A stretch of 64,000 bases of DNA from CALLPQ01 sp964421675 (GTDB lineage Bacteria; Pseudomonadota; Alphaproteobacteria; Caulobacterales; Parvularculaceae), in NCBI GenBank assembly GCA_964421675.1, contig CAYQXV010000009.1:1-64000 (forward strand). Reading direction: 5' to 3'. This document shows positions 51,214 to 60,558 of the stretch, one piece after another. How positions within the stretch are numbered: the first letter of the stretch is position 1; each line of letters begins with the position of its first letter. The notes beneath the pieces are model-generated. The model saw only the letters and a list, made by a program, of their open reading frames with translations, had not been told where the DNA came from and searched no databases. The translations under genes were made by a program, and so were the position numbers.

Positions 51214-52095
51214 ATGCCGTCACTCAAAGACCTTAAAAACCGGATTGCTTCGGTTAAATCGACACAGAAAATTACCAAGGCCATGCAAATGGTTGCGTCC
51301 GCCAGGCTGCGTAAGGCGGAAGAAGCCGCCCGGGCATCCCGGCCCTATACAGAGCGCATGGAGGCGGTTCTCGCCAATCTGGCCAATTCGGCTCAAGATA
51401 ACCCCAATGCCCCAAAATTATTGGCAGGCACAGGGGAGAACAAAACCCACCTATTGATTGTGGCAACGGCTGACAAAGGTCTTTGTGGCGGTTTTAACTC
51501 CTCAATCGTTCGCCTTGCTCGTGAGAACATTGTGCGCCTTCAATCTGAGGGCAAAACCGTGAAAATCGTCACGGTTGGCCGCAAGGGATATGAGCAGCTG
51601 CGCCGCCTTTATGGTGATTTGATTGTTGAGCGGTATGACTTTCTCGACGTCAAAACCATCGGCTTCGGTGAGGCGAGTGATATTGCCAGCAAAGTTCTTT
51701 CCATGTTTGACGATGACGCCTTTGATGTGGCGACGCTGTTTTATGGCAAGTTCAAATCCGTCATTGCGCAGATTCCAACCGCGCAGCAGATTATTCCTGC
51801 GACCGCGCCAGAGGGAATTGAATCGCCAGACCTCAAGGGCGCGATTTATGACTATGAGCCCGACGAGCCCGCAATTCTTTCTGCCTTGCTGCCGCGTTAC
51901 GTGGCAGTGCAGATTTTTCGCGCACTGCTCGAAAATGTTGCCTCTGAGATGGGGGCCAAAATGTCGGCGATGGATAATGCGACCCGCAATGCCGGCGATT
52001 TGATCGATAAATTGTCGATGCAATATAACCGTGCCCGTCAGGCGCAGATCACCAAAGAGCTGATTGAGATTATTTCAGGGGCAGAGGCGCTTTAA
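51214..52095 (+). CDS. atpG: F1 ATP synthase subunit gamma
   Basis: The central rotor shaft of F1. The 293 residues begin MPSLKDLKNRIASVKSTQKITKAMQMVASARLRKAEEAA and end ALLENVASEMGAKMSAMDNATRNAGDLIDKLSMQYNRARQAQITKELIEIISGAEAL, both diagnostic. ATG at 51214 begins the conserved protein. Separated from atpA by about 2.5 kb and from atpD by about 1.5 kb of unrelated genes. Confidence 0.97.
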   Translation: MPSLKDLKNRIASVKSTQKITKAMQMVASARLRKAEEAARASRPYTERMEAVLANLANSAQDNPNAPKLLAGTGENKTHLLIVATADKGLCGGFNSSIVRLARENIVRLQSEGKTVKIVTVGRKGYEQLRRLYGDLIVERYDFLDVKTIGFGEASDIASKVLSMFDDDAFDVATLFYGKFKSVIAQIPTAQQIIPATAPEGIESPDLKGAIYDYEPDEPAILSALLPRYVAVQIFRALLENVASEMGAKMSAMDNATRNAGDLIDKLSMQYNRARQAQITKELIEIISGAEAL

Positions 52096-52243
52096 CCCGA
52101 ACGGGTTTGCCCTGCCTATTTGGTTCCGGCTATGGGCCAATCTGTCTCGTTGTAACTGTCTTGTGGGTTGGCATTCATATGGGTTCGGGCTTGTTATGTG
52201 AAACCGGCCCGATATGATGAAACCTCATATGATGAAGAACGCC

Positions 52244-53376
52244 ATGCCACAATCCCCGTCACAGTCCCCGTCACAGGCGACATCACAGACCACACCGCCC
52301 CCNNNNNNNNNNNNNNNNNNNNNNNNNNNNNNNNNNNNNNNNNNNNNNNNNNNNNNNNNNNNNNNNNNNNNNNNNNNNNNNNNNNNNNNNNNNNNNNNNN
52401 NNCACAATCCCCGTCACAGTCCCCGTCACAGGCGACATCACAGACCACACCGCCCCCTGAATTGCCCGGCGTTCCGCTCGTTGAGAGCCCCTTTTTTGAG
52501 GCGGCAATCGAACAGCATGATTTTTCAAACTTTGAGCGCCAGATCGCTTGCGATCTGCATGACAAAGGCTACGCAATTTTTGACTTCCCGGATCCGAGCT
52601 TTGACCAGCGTGCTGAAGCCTTGATCAACGCCCTCACCAAGAAATTTGACATTGAGGGTTGGAAAAAAACCGGCTGGAAGACCAAAGAAGGATTGCGGTT
52701 TCAAGATGGTTGGGATCGTCACGAAAATATCCGCTCCATTGCCGCCAATCCTGAAGTCCTACGCTTATTAAGCCGCATTTATGGCCGCGAGGCCTTTGCG
52801 TTTCAGACCCTCAATTTCCCCGTTGGTACCCAACAAAACCCCCATTCAGATGCGGTACATTTCTCCACCATGCCCGAGCGGTTCATGGTCGGTGTCTGGG
52901 TCGCTATGGAAGATATTGGGCCCGATCAGGGGCCTTTGGTCTATTATCCGGGCTCTCATAAATGGCCGGTTTTATATAATCAGATGATTGATCCGGCCTA
53001 TCGCCCGGACCCTGAGGCAAGCGAAACCGAGCGCTATCGCCATTATATCAATTTCTGGCGCGCTATGGTTGAAACCCATGGAATTGAGCCTGAATATTTC
53101 CACGCCAAAAAAGGCCAGGCGCTGATCTGGTCCTCCAATATCCTCCATGGCGGCAGCCCCCATAAGGATCCAGAGAAAACCCGCTGGTCGCAGGTCACCC
53201 ATTATTACTTTAAGGGCTGCGTCTATTACGTGCCGCGCATGTCAGACCCCGCTGTGGGCCGCCTGCATCTCAAAACCCCGCTCGATATTGCGACGGGCAA
53301 GCGGGTGGAAAACATCTTCATCGATACGCCGCTGAAAGATATTCAGGCGATCTCTCGCCACGCGAGCAAGTTGTAA
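52244..53376 (+). CDS. Phytanoyl-CoA dioxygenase family protein, interrupted by an assembly gap
   Basis: An Fe(II)/2-oxoglutarate-dependent dioxygenase of about 325 residues once the gap is resolved. The metal triad is visible: His and Asp in NPHSDAVHF and the distal His in SNILHGGSPHKD, with the 2-oxoglutarate Arg in EKTRWSQVTHYYF. A low-complexity SQSPSQ N terminus precedes it. The 55 bp before the N run are repeated after it; deleting the N and one copy restores a single open frame from ATG 52244, so the gene is probably intact. Lies between atpG and atpD. Substrate unknown. Confidence 0.82.
52303..52402. other. Scaffold gap of 100 N with a 55-bp duplicated flank
   Basis: The 55 bases ending at the gap and the 55 bases starting after it are identical, beginning CACAATCCCCGTCACAG. 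The overlap contains the tandem unit TCCCCGTCACAG, which explains the assembly break. The gap is most likely false. Confidence 0.95.
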
Positions 53377-53627
53377 ACCGGCGAGCAAGGCCTAAACCGC
53401 TTAAAAAGTGCCGGGCAAGATGGCCTTAGGGTGCGGTGCGTCATTTTTTACCATTCCCGCTGAGAAAAGCAGGCCACAATGGCTGGCATACCGTGATCAA
53501 GAGTGCTATGCCCCGGCAAACATTTCGGTCTGATCGCAAATTCACTGAATTTTTGATAGGGCCTCCTCCTACCGGGCATTGGCGTGATCTCGCATGCCCT
53601 TCTCTTTTCTAAGGAAGACAAGACGAT

Positions 53628-55061
53628 ATGAGCAAACAAGGTCGTGTCAGCCAGGTGATTGGCGCTGTTGTGGATGTGACGTTTGACGGCGAATTGCCGG
53701 GCATTCTGAACGCATTGGAAACCGAAAATAACGGAAACCGTCTTGTTCTTGAGGTGGCCCAACATCTCGGACAAAATGCGGTTCGCACAATTGCGATGGA
53801 CTCCACAGAGGGTCTGGTTCGCGGTGCGCCAGTAACTGATACCGGGACAGCCATCTCTGTGCCTGTGGGCGAGGGTACACTTGGCCGGATCATGAATGTG
53901 ATCGGTGAGCCGGTTGATGATGCGGGCCCCATTCCTCATGAAACCACACGCGGTATTCACCAGGACGCTCCTCCGTTTGTGGAGCAGTCCACTGAGGCGG
54001 AAATTCTGGAAACCGGAATCAAGGTTGTTGACCTGCTTTGTCCTTACGCGAAGGGCGGTAAAATCGGCCTGTTTGGCGGCGCCGGTGTTGGTAAAACGGT
54101 TTTGATCATGGAATTGATCAACAATATCGCCAAAGCGCATGGTGGGTACTCTGTATTTGCCGGTGTTGGAGAGCGTACCCGTGAAGGTAATGACCTGTAC
54201 TGGGAAATGATCGAATCCAATGTGAATGTTGATCCAGCTGCCAATGGCGGCAAAACAGAAGGCTCAAAAGCGGCCCTCGTTTATGGACAAATGAATGAGC
54301 CTCCCGGCGCGCGTGCCCGTGTTGCTCTTACTGGTCTGACCGTTGCGGAAGATTTCCGTGACAAAGGTCAGGATGTGTTGTTCTTCGTGGATAATATTTT
54401 CCGCTTTACTCAGGCCGGTTCTGAAGTGTCAGCGCTGCTTGGCCGTATTCCTTCTGCGGTGGGCTATCAGCCAACACTCGCAACGGATATGGGACAATTG
54501 CAAGAGCGTATTACGACAACAACAAAAGGGTCGATTACATCGGTTCAGGCGATTTATGTGCCGGCGGATGATTTGACAGACCCAGCGCCTGCGACATCAT
54601 TCTCTCACTTGGATGCGACAACAGTGTTGAACCGGGCGATTTCAGAAAAAGGGATTTATCCAGCGGTTGACCCGCTTGATTCAACATCGCGGATTTTGGA
54701 CCCACGGATTATTGGCGACGAGCATTATGACGTTGCGCGTAAGGTTCAAAACATCCTCCAGCAATATAAATCATTGCAGGACATTATCGCGATTTTGGGT
54801 ATGGATGAGCTTTCTGAAGAAGATAAGCTGATCGTTGCGCGTGCGCGTAAAGTGGAACGCTTCCTGTCTCAGCCATTCTTCGTGGCGGAAATCTTCACAG
54901 GCTCGCCCGGTAAACTTGTCTCTCTTGCCGATACAATCAAAGGCTTTAAAGGCCTGGTTGATGGTGATTATGATCACCTGCCAGAAGCGGCCTTCTATAT
55001 GGTTGGCAATATGGATGAGGCGATGGAAAAAGCAGCGAAACTGGCAGCTGAGGCGGCGTAA
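53628..55061 (+). CDS. atpD: F1 ATP synthase subunit beta
   Basis: The catalytic subunit of F1. Walker A is GLFGGAGVGKTVLIMELINN (about 150-169), the catalytic Glu is in GVGERTREGND, Walker B is VLFFVDNIFRFTQAGSEVSALLGR, and the DELSEED region is present as MDELSEEDKLIVARARK. The 477-residue length is normal. AAGGAAG precedes the ATG. atpC follows after six bases. Confidence 0.98.
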   Translation: MSKQGRVSQVIGAVVDVTFDGELPGILNALETENNGNRLVLEVAQHLGQNAVRTIAMDSTEGLVRGAPVTDTGTAISVPVGEGTLGRIMNVIGEPVDDAGPIPHETTRGIHQDAPPFVEQSTEAEILETGIKVVDLLCPYAKGGKIGLFGGAGVGKTVLIMELINNIAKAHGGYSVFAGVGERTREGNDLYWEMIESNVNVDPAANGGKTEGSKAALVYGQMNEPPGARARVALTGLTVAEDFRDKGQDVLFFVDNIFRFTQAGSEVSALLGRIPSAVGYQPTLATDMGQLQERITTTTKGSITSVQAIYVPADDLTDPAPATSFSHLDATTVLNRAISEKGIYPAVDPLDSTSRILDPRIIGDEHYDVARKVQNILQQYKSLQDIIAILGMDELSEEDKLIVARARKVERFLSQPFFVAEIFTGSPGKLVSLADTIKGFKGLVDGDYDHLPEAAFYMVGNMDEAMEKAAKLAAEAA

Positions 55062-55067
55062 GACAGA

Positions 55068-55466
55068 ATGGCAGACAAACTCCATTTCTCTCTCGTCTCT
55101 CCGGAGCGTGCTCTTGTCTCTAAGGATGTCGATAGCGTCGATATTCCGGGGGCGGAGGGCTGGATTGGCATCTTGCCAAACCATGCACCGTTTATGACAG
55201 TGTTGGCGCCCGGCGTGGTGGTGCTCAAAAATGGTTCTGAAGAAGAACGCATTTTTGTACGCGGCGGCTTTGCCGAAGTCACCCCGGACGGCCTTACAGT
55301 TCTTGCTGAAGAGGCTATTCCGGTCGCAGAATTAAGTAGCGGCGATATCACTGAGCGTTTGAAAAATGCGAAAGTTGATCTCGAAAATGCTGGCGACAAT
55401 GTTGAAAAACGCATGACCGCTCAGCAATCAATTGATCGCCTGCAAGAATTGCAAACAACGCTTTAG
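55068..55466 (+). CDS. atpC: F1 ATP synthase subunit epsilon
   Basis: The small regulatory and rotor subunit. The 132-residue sequence has the N-terminal beta-sandwich (HFSLVSPERALVSKDVDSVDIPGAEGWIGILPNHAPFMTVLAPGVV) and a helical C-terminal part. Alphaproteobacterial epsilon typically lacks strong self-inhibition; that is family knowledge, not shown here. Last gene of the locus, with a terminator 25 bases on. Confidence 0.94.
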   Translation: MADKLHFSLVSPERALVSKDVDSVDIPGAEGWIGILPNHAPFMTVLAPGVVVLKNGSEEERIFVRGGFAEVTPDGLTVLAEEAIPVAELSSGDITERLKNAKVDLENAGDNVEKRMTAQQSIDRLQELQTTL

Positions 55467-55489
55467 GATTATCTCTTAAGGCAGACATA

Positions 55490-55516
55490 AAAAACGCCCG
55501 CTTGCCGGGCGTTTTT
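55490..55516. terminator. Intrinsic terminator after atpC
   Basis: AAAACGCCCG and CGGGCGTTTTT form a ten-pair stem with a short CTTGC loop and flanking A and T runs. It also lies at the end of the convergent lipoprotein gene and can act on both strands. Confidence 0.88.
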
Positions 55517-55552
55517 CTTTGCGTTGAGTTTTGTTGAAGTAACGCGTTTTGT

Positions 55553-56626
55553 CTATCGACGCAAAACGCTCGATGCACTTCCCGCAATTTCTGCTTGTTG
55601 CTGATCACGCTGTGTCACCGCAGCCTCTCTGACAAGCTCAAGATGGGTGCTGTAATATTCACCTGGCCCCGCCGCGAATACATAATCATGGTCGGAGACC
55701 AGCAATTTTGCACCAGCAAGAGATTTGTAAGGCGCGCGTGAATCTAGCGATCCGGGCGGCGTGCCAACCAGAACATTGCTAACCCCTAATGCGCCGGTCA
55801 CGTCGCGGTGGCTGGAAATACCAAATTGATCTTCAAACCAATCATTATAGGCATCTGCATCGGCATGGTTTTCCGCAAGAACCGTAGCGCCGCCGCCCGT
55901 CTCGTTGACATTTTGTGAAAATCCCCAATGGGGTTGAGGTTTGCGCACCGGATCTACACCGCAATCGCTTCGCTCTTTTCCATAGAGAGCATGGACTTTG
56001 GCTGCGCGCGGCGCATTCGTCAGACCAACGCCGTCACCGGCGATAATTGCGATGGTTTCAATACGCGCATGATTGTTTTTCTGAATATTCCAGACCACTT
56101 TTTTTTCTGATGACAAGACCAGATAAACCGGCGTATCGGAACGAGTAACGATAACATTGACGAGGCTCATTTGGTCTTCGTTACTAAAGTCCAGCGCTGC
56201 GGGGTCATCAGCATTATCGCTGGTTTGTAATTTATTGGCGCGTTGATCAATATCAAGTTGATCGACTGTATAGATTGGCAAGAGCTGCGTGCCGCCGCCA
56301 ACATGGACATGATGGACGGCCTGCCCATTTTCTGGTTTTGGAAATTTGCAATAGGCATCCGGTAAGCCGCCAATTTCTACAGGTACATCGGTAACGAGCG
56401 CGCGTTGATAGCCAGAAAGTGCGCGCTGGGCCCAATGAAATTGATCTTTATCCTCAGAAGAGCGATGACGAACAGCAGCGTCATAATGGTGCACATATCC
56501 GCGAAGATGCAAAGAACGATCTTTGGTAGGGTTACCGCCGGGCAAGCGTTCCTTTTTTTCTGCGCATCCCGAGATGCACAAGAATGATAGAAAAAGGCTG
56601 GTAATTAATAAACGACGAGCGAGCAT
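55553..56626 (-). CDS. Lipoprotein of unknown function
   Basis: A 357-residue lipoprotein: signal peptide with lipobox LCISGC (Cys near residue 20). The mature part contains HHVHVGGGTQLLPIYTVDQLDI, DQMSLVNVIVTRSDTPVYLVLSSEKKVVWNIQ and GEYYSTHLELVREAAV. The C-terminal half has several His and acidic residues. No domain recognised. ATG at 56626 gives a proper lipoprotein signal; an upstream start at 56671 would not. Separate from the sor genes downstream on its left. Confidence 0.65.
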   Translation of the reverse strand: MLARRLLITSLFLSFLCISGCAEKKERLPGGNPTKDRSLHLRGYVHHYDAAVRHRSSEDKDQFHWAQRALSGYQRALVTDVPVEIGGLPDAYCKFPKPENGQAVHHVHVGGGTQLLPIYTVDQLDIDQRANKLQTSDNADDPAALDFSNEDQMSLVNVIVTRSDTPVYLVLSSEKKVVWNIQKNNHARIETIAIIAGDGVGLTNAPRAAKVHALYGKERSDCGVDPVRKPQPHWGFSQNVNETGGGATVLAENHADADAYNDWFEDQFGISSHRDVTGALGVSNVLVGTPPGSLDSRAPYKSLAGAKLLVSDHDYVFAAGPGEYYSTHLELVREAAVTQRDQQQAEIAGSASSVLRR

Positions 56627-56733
56627 GTAAATGGTCTCCGATACCCCAGAGCGATCAATGAGGCGCCACACTACGTCTTTTGATACAAAGGACAGTTAAC
56701 GAATTAGATGCGTTGGTTAACAAAAACTTGCCG

Positions 56734-57264
56734 CTAACGGTTTGAAAAATGCGTGATCAGATACTCATATATCTGCCCGCGGGTTTCCTCATCAAGCTGT
56801 GCCATGCCCTGACTTTCGCTCATCCAGGTCAGCGTATAGGCCCAGCGGTCGGGGGTCATGCGTTGTTGCATGACGATTTCAAGCGAATGACAGCTACTGC
56901 ACAATCCGGCAACGAGCTCTACCCCGTCGGTTCTGGGCAATCCCCAATAATCATCATTGGGGTCAAACTGTGAGGGAGTGCGCTGTGAATAATTGGGGCG
57001 CATATAAGGGGTGCGCGGATCAAAGGCGGGCGCATAATCTATCGATTGATTGGAGGTGGCTCCAGATTGCAAACCTGGGCGCGGCTCTAGTGAAGGTACC
57101 GCGACAGTTTGCACCGCTGTTGGATTTGCATGCTGTTCAGAAAGTGCCGCCCCGGAACGCCGCTGTGAATTTTCCCAATAGCCAAAAGCGATAAACATAC
57201 TGGCGGCTAAAAAGAACGCCATGGCGATTTTCGGCGGTACTGACGGTTGGTGATCAGACGACAT
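56734..57264 (-). CDS. sorB: Cytochrome c subunit of sulfite dehydrogenase (SorB-like)
   Basis: A 176-residue membrane-anchored cytochrome c. One transmembrane helix (about 12-28) is followed by a Pro/Ser-rich linker and a haem domain with CSSCH (Cys122, Cys125, His126); Met residues in MTPDRWAYTLTWM give the sixth ligand candidate. The 11-base overlap with the sulfite-oxidase-like gene upstream marks it as the electron acceptor of that enzyme, as in SorAB, passing electrons to soluble cytochrome c or the oxidase. The length is greater than soluble SorB because of the anchor and linker. Confidence 0.8.
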   Translation of the reverse strand: MSSDHQPSVPPKIAMAFFLAASMFIAFGYWENSQRRSGAALSEQHANPTAVQTVAVPSLEPRPGLQSGATSNQSIDYAPAFDPRTPYMRPNYSQRTPSQFDPNDDYWGLPRTDGVELVAGLCSSCHSLEIVMQQRMTPDRWAYTLTWMSESQGMAQLDEETRGQIYEYLITHFSNR

Positions 57265-58498
57265 AAAGCGCTATACGGTGCTGCATATTATTGAGATAGC
57301 CACGCGGGTTCCAGCCCGGTGGTCGCGGCGGTTGCATGACACCTGACGCCGTGCTTGCGCGCGCCCACACCTCATAATATCCAGTCTCTTGCGGATTAAT
57401 CGATGCGCGCCAGCGTTGCCATGCATATTTATTTCTGGGCGCTGATAAGTCTGCCCGCCGCCAGCTTGCGCCAAAATCGTAGGAAATGTCGACACGGGAT
57501 ATGGCCTCTTCGCCAGCCCAGGCACTGCCGCGAATTTCTATTGACTGACCAGCGGAGACCCGGTGGTTGGTGTTTGGCGCGGTGATTAGCGATTTGACCG
57601 GCATCGCCTCAATAATTTTCATATCGGATTCCGGCACCTGTTCACCCGGTGCCACCGGGTTTTTAGGCACACGGTAGGAATAGCCGGTCATTTTAGGGCC
57701 GTCATGCACTTGGTCGCGCAGCGTGATCTTAGTGAGCCATTTTTGCGAACATGACCCCGGCCAGCCCGGAACAACCAGACGCAATGGATGTCCATTGTCC
57801 GCTGGCATGTCCTGTCCATTGATTGCAAATGCGATAAGCGTGTGTGGGTCCAGTGCTTTTTCAATCGGTACGCCGCGCGATATAACAACTTTTTCACGGT
57901 CGCCGGACAAATGCTGATCGCCCCCATAATGTGCCGTGTAAATTGCCTGGGCGCGAACACCGGCGCGGTTAAGCACATCGCGCAATCTGACACCGCTCCA
58001 CAAGGGGCATCCAACAGCGCCAAAGCTCCATTGATTGCCCGAAACACCGGGCGCAAAAAAGGCGCGCCCATTGCCTCCGCATTCCAGTTGCAGCTGCAAT
58101 TGCACCGTTTCAAATTCAGACTTCAACGCCTCTAAGGTGAGCGAAAGGGGTGTGTCCACCAGACCGTTAATCGTCAGTGTCCAATCTTTCACATCAATGT
58201 CGGTGAGGGCAGGAGGAATGCCATTATTGCGAACAAACAACCGATGGGCCGGGGTAATATCATCATCGAGCAAATGCGCCGGTGTTTCCATATTTAACGG
58301 GCGCTCGCCAAGCACACGCAAGCCCGGCTTATTCAATTGGCCGGTTTGGGCGAGCGCGGCGGGAATAAACCCATCAGGGATAAAGCGCGCAAACGGAACC
58401 GGCATGCCGAGGCTAGCTGCCAGACTAACGCCAAAGCCTGCCCCTAAAACACCGCGCCGGTTAAGTTTGGTATCATGAGGTACGGGGCGTTTGGTCAT
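57254..58498 (-). CDS. sorA: Molybdopterin-dependent sulfite dehydrogenase catalytic subunit (SorA-like)
   Basis: A sulfite-oxidase-family Mo enzyme of 414 residues, exported by the Tat system (signal with NRRGVLG, Arg14-Arg15). The cofactor Cys is in LQLECGGNGRAFF (Cys140). GAVGCPLWSGVRLRDVL follows, as in sulfite oxidases, and the C-terminal dimerisation domain ends WNPRGYLNNM. It oxidises sulfite to sulfate in the periplasm. The context supports this: it follows the sulfolactate genes whose product is sulfite, and it is translationally linked to sorB. YedY-like methionine sulfoxide reductase is less likely. Confidence 0.85.
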   Translation of the reverse strand: MTKRPVPHDTKLNRRGVLGAGFGVSLAASLGMPVPFARFIPDGFIPAALAQTGQLNKPGLRVLGERPLNMETPAHLLDDDITPAHRLFVRNNGIPPALTDIDVKDWTLTINGLVDTPLSLTLEALKSEFETVQLQLQLECGGNGRAFFAPGVSGNQWSFGAVGCPLWSGVRLRDVLNRAGVRAQAIYTAHYGGDQHLSGDREKVVISRGVPIEKALDPHTLIAFAINGQDMPADNGHPLRLVVPGWPGSCSQKWLTKITLRDQVHDGPKMTGYSYRVPKNPVAPGEQVPESDMKIIEAMPVKSLITAPNTNHRVSAGQSIEIRGSAWAGEEAISRVDISYDFGASWRRADLSAPRNKYAWQRWRASINPQETGYYEVWARASTASGVMQPPRPPGWNPRGYLNNMQHRIALYVV

Positions 58499-58524
58499 GC
58501 TGATTATCAGGGCCGTGGGTTCGA

Positions 58525-59451
58525 TTAAGCGGTCAAATATTTTAAAACATTCTCTACGGTCAGCTGACTGACCCGAATATTTGATTCCTTTGTGACACCG
58601 GCAATATGCGGCGTCAAAATGAAATTTGAAAGGCCCTGAAATTTATTTCCATCATTGGCTGATAGGGGTTCGTTTTCAAATACATCAAGAGCCGCGCCGC
58701 CCAAATGGCCCGACCGCAACCCTTCACACAAGGCGTTTTCATCGACAATGCCCCCGCGTGCTGCATTGATCACGATTGTCCCCGGTTTCATTGCTTTTAT
58801 AGCCGCTGCATTAATCAGATGCTTTGTTTGATCCGTTAACGGCGTATGTAAGGAAACTATATCGGCACGCGCATAAAGCGTTTCCAGAGAAACATTGCCA
58901 GTTTGCGTCCAATGTGGGTCATCTGAAGGCAGGAACGGATCATAGGCGATCACCTCCATCCCCAGCGCGCGGGCGCGCCGGGCTGTCTCGCGCGCAATGT
59001 TTCCATAGCCAACAAGCCCTAATGTCTTACCGCATATTTCCTGGCCAATAAGCTGACTGCGCGGCCAATGTCCCGCGGCGACATTGTCGCTGGACGAATA
59101 AGCACCGCGCAGCAATGACAAAGCCGCCGTGATGACATATTCCGCAACGCTTAAATCATTGGCACCGGTAGCCGGGCATACTGTTATGCCGCGGGCCTTG
59201 CAGGCATCAAGGTCAATATTATCGAGACCAACACCCAAGCGCCCGACCACGATAAGGTTTGGTGCCTTTTCAAGCAGGCTTGCATTCACTTGTGTCCGGT
59301 TGCGCACAATAAGTGCGCGCGCAGACCCAAGCTGTGCATATAATGCCGCTGTGTCATCAACGAGAGTTGAGTCATAGACAAAATCACGGTTCGCAAAGCC
59401 TTCGTGAACAGATTGTTCATCCATAAATTCGCTGATTACAATATCTGTCAT
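58525..59451 (-). CDS. slcC: D-2-hydroxyacid dehydrogenase, probable (S)-sulfolactate dehydrogenase (SlcC-like)
   Basis: A 308-residue NAD-dependent dehydrogenase of the SerA family. The Rossmann loop is LVGYGNIARETARRA (about 148-162), with catalytic Arg in INAARGGIVDENAL, Glu in FENEPL and His in LTPHIAGVT. SlcC of Chromohalobacter belongs to this family and oxidises (S)-sulfolactate to 3-sulfopyruvate. The adjacent ComC-like and suyAB genes support that role here; the reaction is inferred from context. It lies 26 bp upstream of sorA and 17 bp downstream of the ComC-like gene. Confidence 0.78.
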   Translation of the reverse strand: MTDIVISEFMDEQSVHEGFANRDFVYDSTLVDDTAALYAQLGSARALIVRNRTQVNASLLEKAPNLIVVGRLGVGLDNIDLDACKARGITVCPATGANDLSVAEYVITAALSLLRGAYSSSDNVAAGHWPRSQLIGQEICGKTLGLVGYGNIARETARRARALGMEVIAYDPFLPSDDPHWTQTGNVSLETLYARADIVSLHTPLTDQTKHLINAAAIKAMKPGTIVINAARGGIVDENALCEGLRSGHLGGAALDVFENEPLSANDGNKFQGLSNFILTPHIAGVTKESNIRVSQLTVENVLKYLTA

Positions 59452-59468
59452 AAAGTGCCCGTCATCGG

Positions 59469-60470
59469 TCAGGAAGCAAGTTTATTGAGCGCATCATAAA
59501 GATCTTGGGTGAGAATAATACCATCTTTGTGGGAACTATCACGATGTTTTAATCGGCTAATACCCGGCTGGCGTGCCCCTTCTGCGTTATTAATGGCACC
59601 GAGTAAGGTTAGCATACGCTCGTCAAAAGTACCGCCTGAAATTCGCGCGGGATCAATCGCGATCAGTGCGTGGCCAATATCGGGTGGTTCGCCCTCGGCG
59701 GTAAAAAATGAATCGGCCTCAAAGCCAAAGTGACTCCCGGTCAATGCGGCGGCCAATATTTCAATCATGATGGCAAGCGCCGCGCCCTTGGCATTGCCCA
59801 TCGGCAATAAAGATCCGGCCAGCGCTGCACTGGGGTCAGTTGTGTCATTGCCAGCTGAATCCATGGCCCAGCCCGGCGGAATGGAGGTGCCCTCATTTTG
59901 CGCCCGTACGATTTTAGCGCGCGCGCCAATCGAAAGCGCCATATCAATGACCAGCGGCGGCCCGCTGGGCACGGGCGCGGCAAAAGCGATGGGATTGGTT
60001 CCCAGTGCCGCCTCGGTGCTGCCCCAAAAGGCTATGGCCTTTGGTGAATTTGCAAATACCAACCCAATCAATCCGCGCTCGGCCAAGCGTTCGGCATGAT
60101 ATCCCGCCTGCCCAAAATGATGGCCATGGGCAATGCTTGCCATGGCAATCCCAAATTTAGGCGCGCGCTCGGCCAGGGCTTCAATCGCAATATTTAACGC
60201 GGGGTAAGAAAGGCCATATCCTGCATCAATGGTAATTGTAGAGCCGCTAATCTCATTGGTAATTGGCTGGGCCGATCCGTTTGCTTTGCCGCTTTGTAAT
60301 TGCGCACAATAAGAGGTGAGCCTTGCGAGCCCGTGACCAACTTGGCCATCGGCCTGCGCTGCGACTAAAGCGTCGGCCGTTGCGATTGCCATTGGCTCTA
60401 TCGCACCGGCATTGCGCAGGCAGCATTGGGCTAAACCCCTTGCCTCGTCCAAGCTTAGACGCACATTCAT
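59469..60470 (-). CDS. comC: Ldh2-family dehydrogenase, probable (R)-sulfolactate dehydrogenase (ComC-like)
   Basis: A 333-residue NAD(P)-dependent dehydrogenase of the malate/L-lactate dehydrogenase type-2 family. The family motifs are DGQVGHGLARLTSYC, GYGLSYPALNIAIE, HGHHFGQAGYHAERLAERGLIGL, ALGTNPIAFAAP and KGAALAIMIEILAAALTG. ComC reduces sulfopyruvate to (R)-sulfolactate, the isomer used by SuyAB, and the pair with the SlcC-like gene forms the known sulfolactate racemising route. ATG at 60470 has AAGGG ten bases before it; a start at 60491 is also open. Role from context. Confidence 0.8.
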   Translation of the reverse strand: MNVRLSLDEARGLAQCCLRNAGAIEPMAIATADALVAAQADGQVGHGLARLTSYCAQLQSGKANGSAQPITNEISGSTITIDAGYGLSYPALNIAIEALAERAPKFGIAMASIAHGHHFGQAGYHAERLAERGLIGLVFANSPKAIAFWGSTEAALGTNPIAFAAPVPSGPPLVIDMALSIGARAKIVRAQNEGTSIPPGWAMDSAGNDTTDPSAALAGSLLPMGNAKGAALAIMIEILAAALTGSHFGFEADSFFTAEGEPPDIGHALIAIDPARISGGTFDERMLTLLGAINNAEGARQPGISRLKHRDSSHKDGIILTQDLYDALNKLAS

Positions 60471-60558
60471 TTGCGATTGACCCTTAGTCATGGTTCAGTT
60501 TAAATCCGCCATAGATAAGCGCATATTGCATCGGGTTTTAAAAATGTCCGTTTGCTGA

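Noticed and set aside
53448..54140. A minus-strand open frame opposite atpD
   Set aside because: It overlaps the strongly conserved atpD coding sequence and has no recognisable features.
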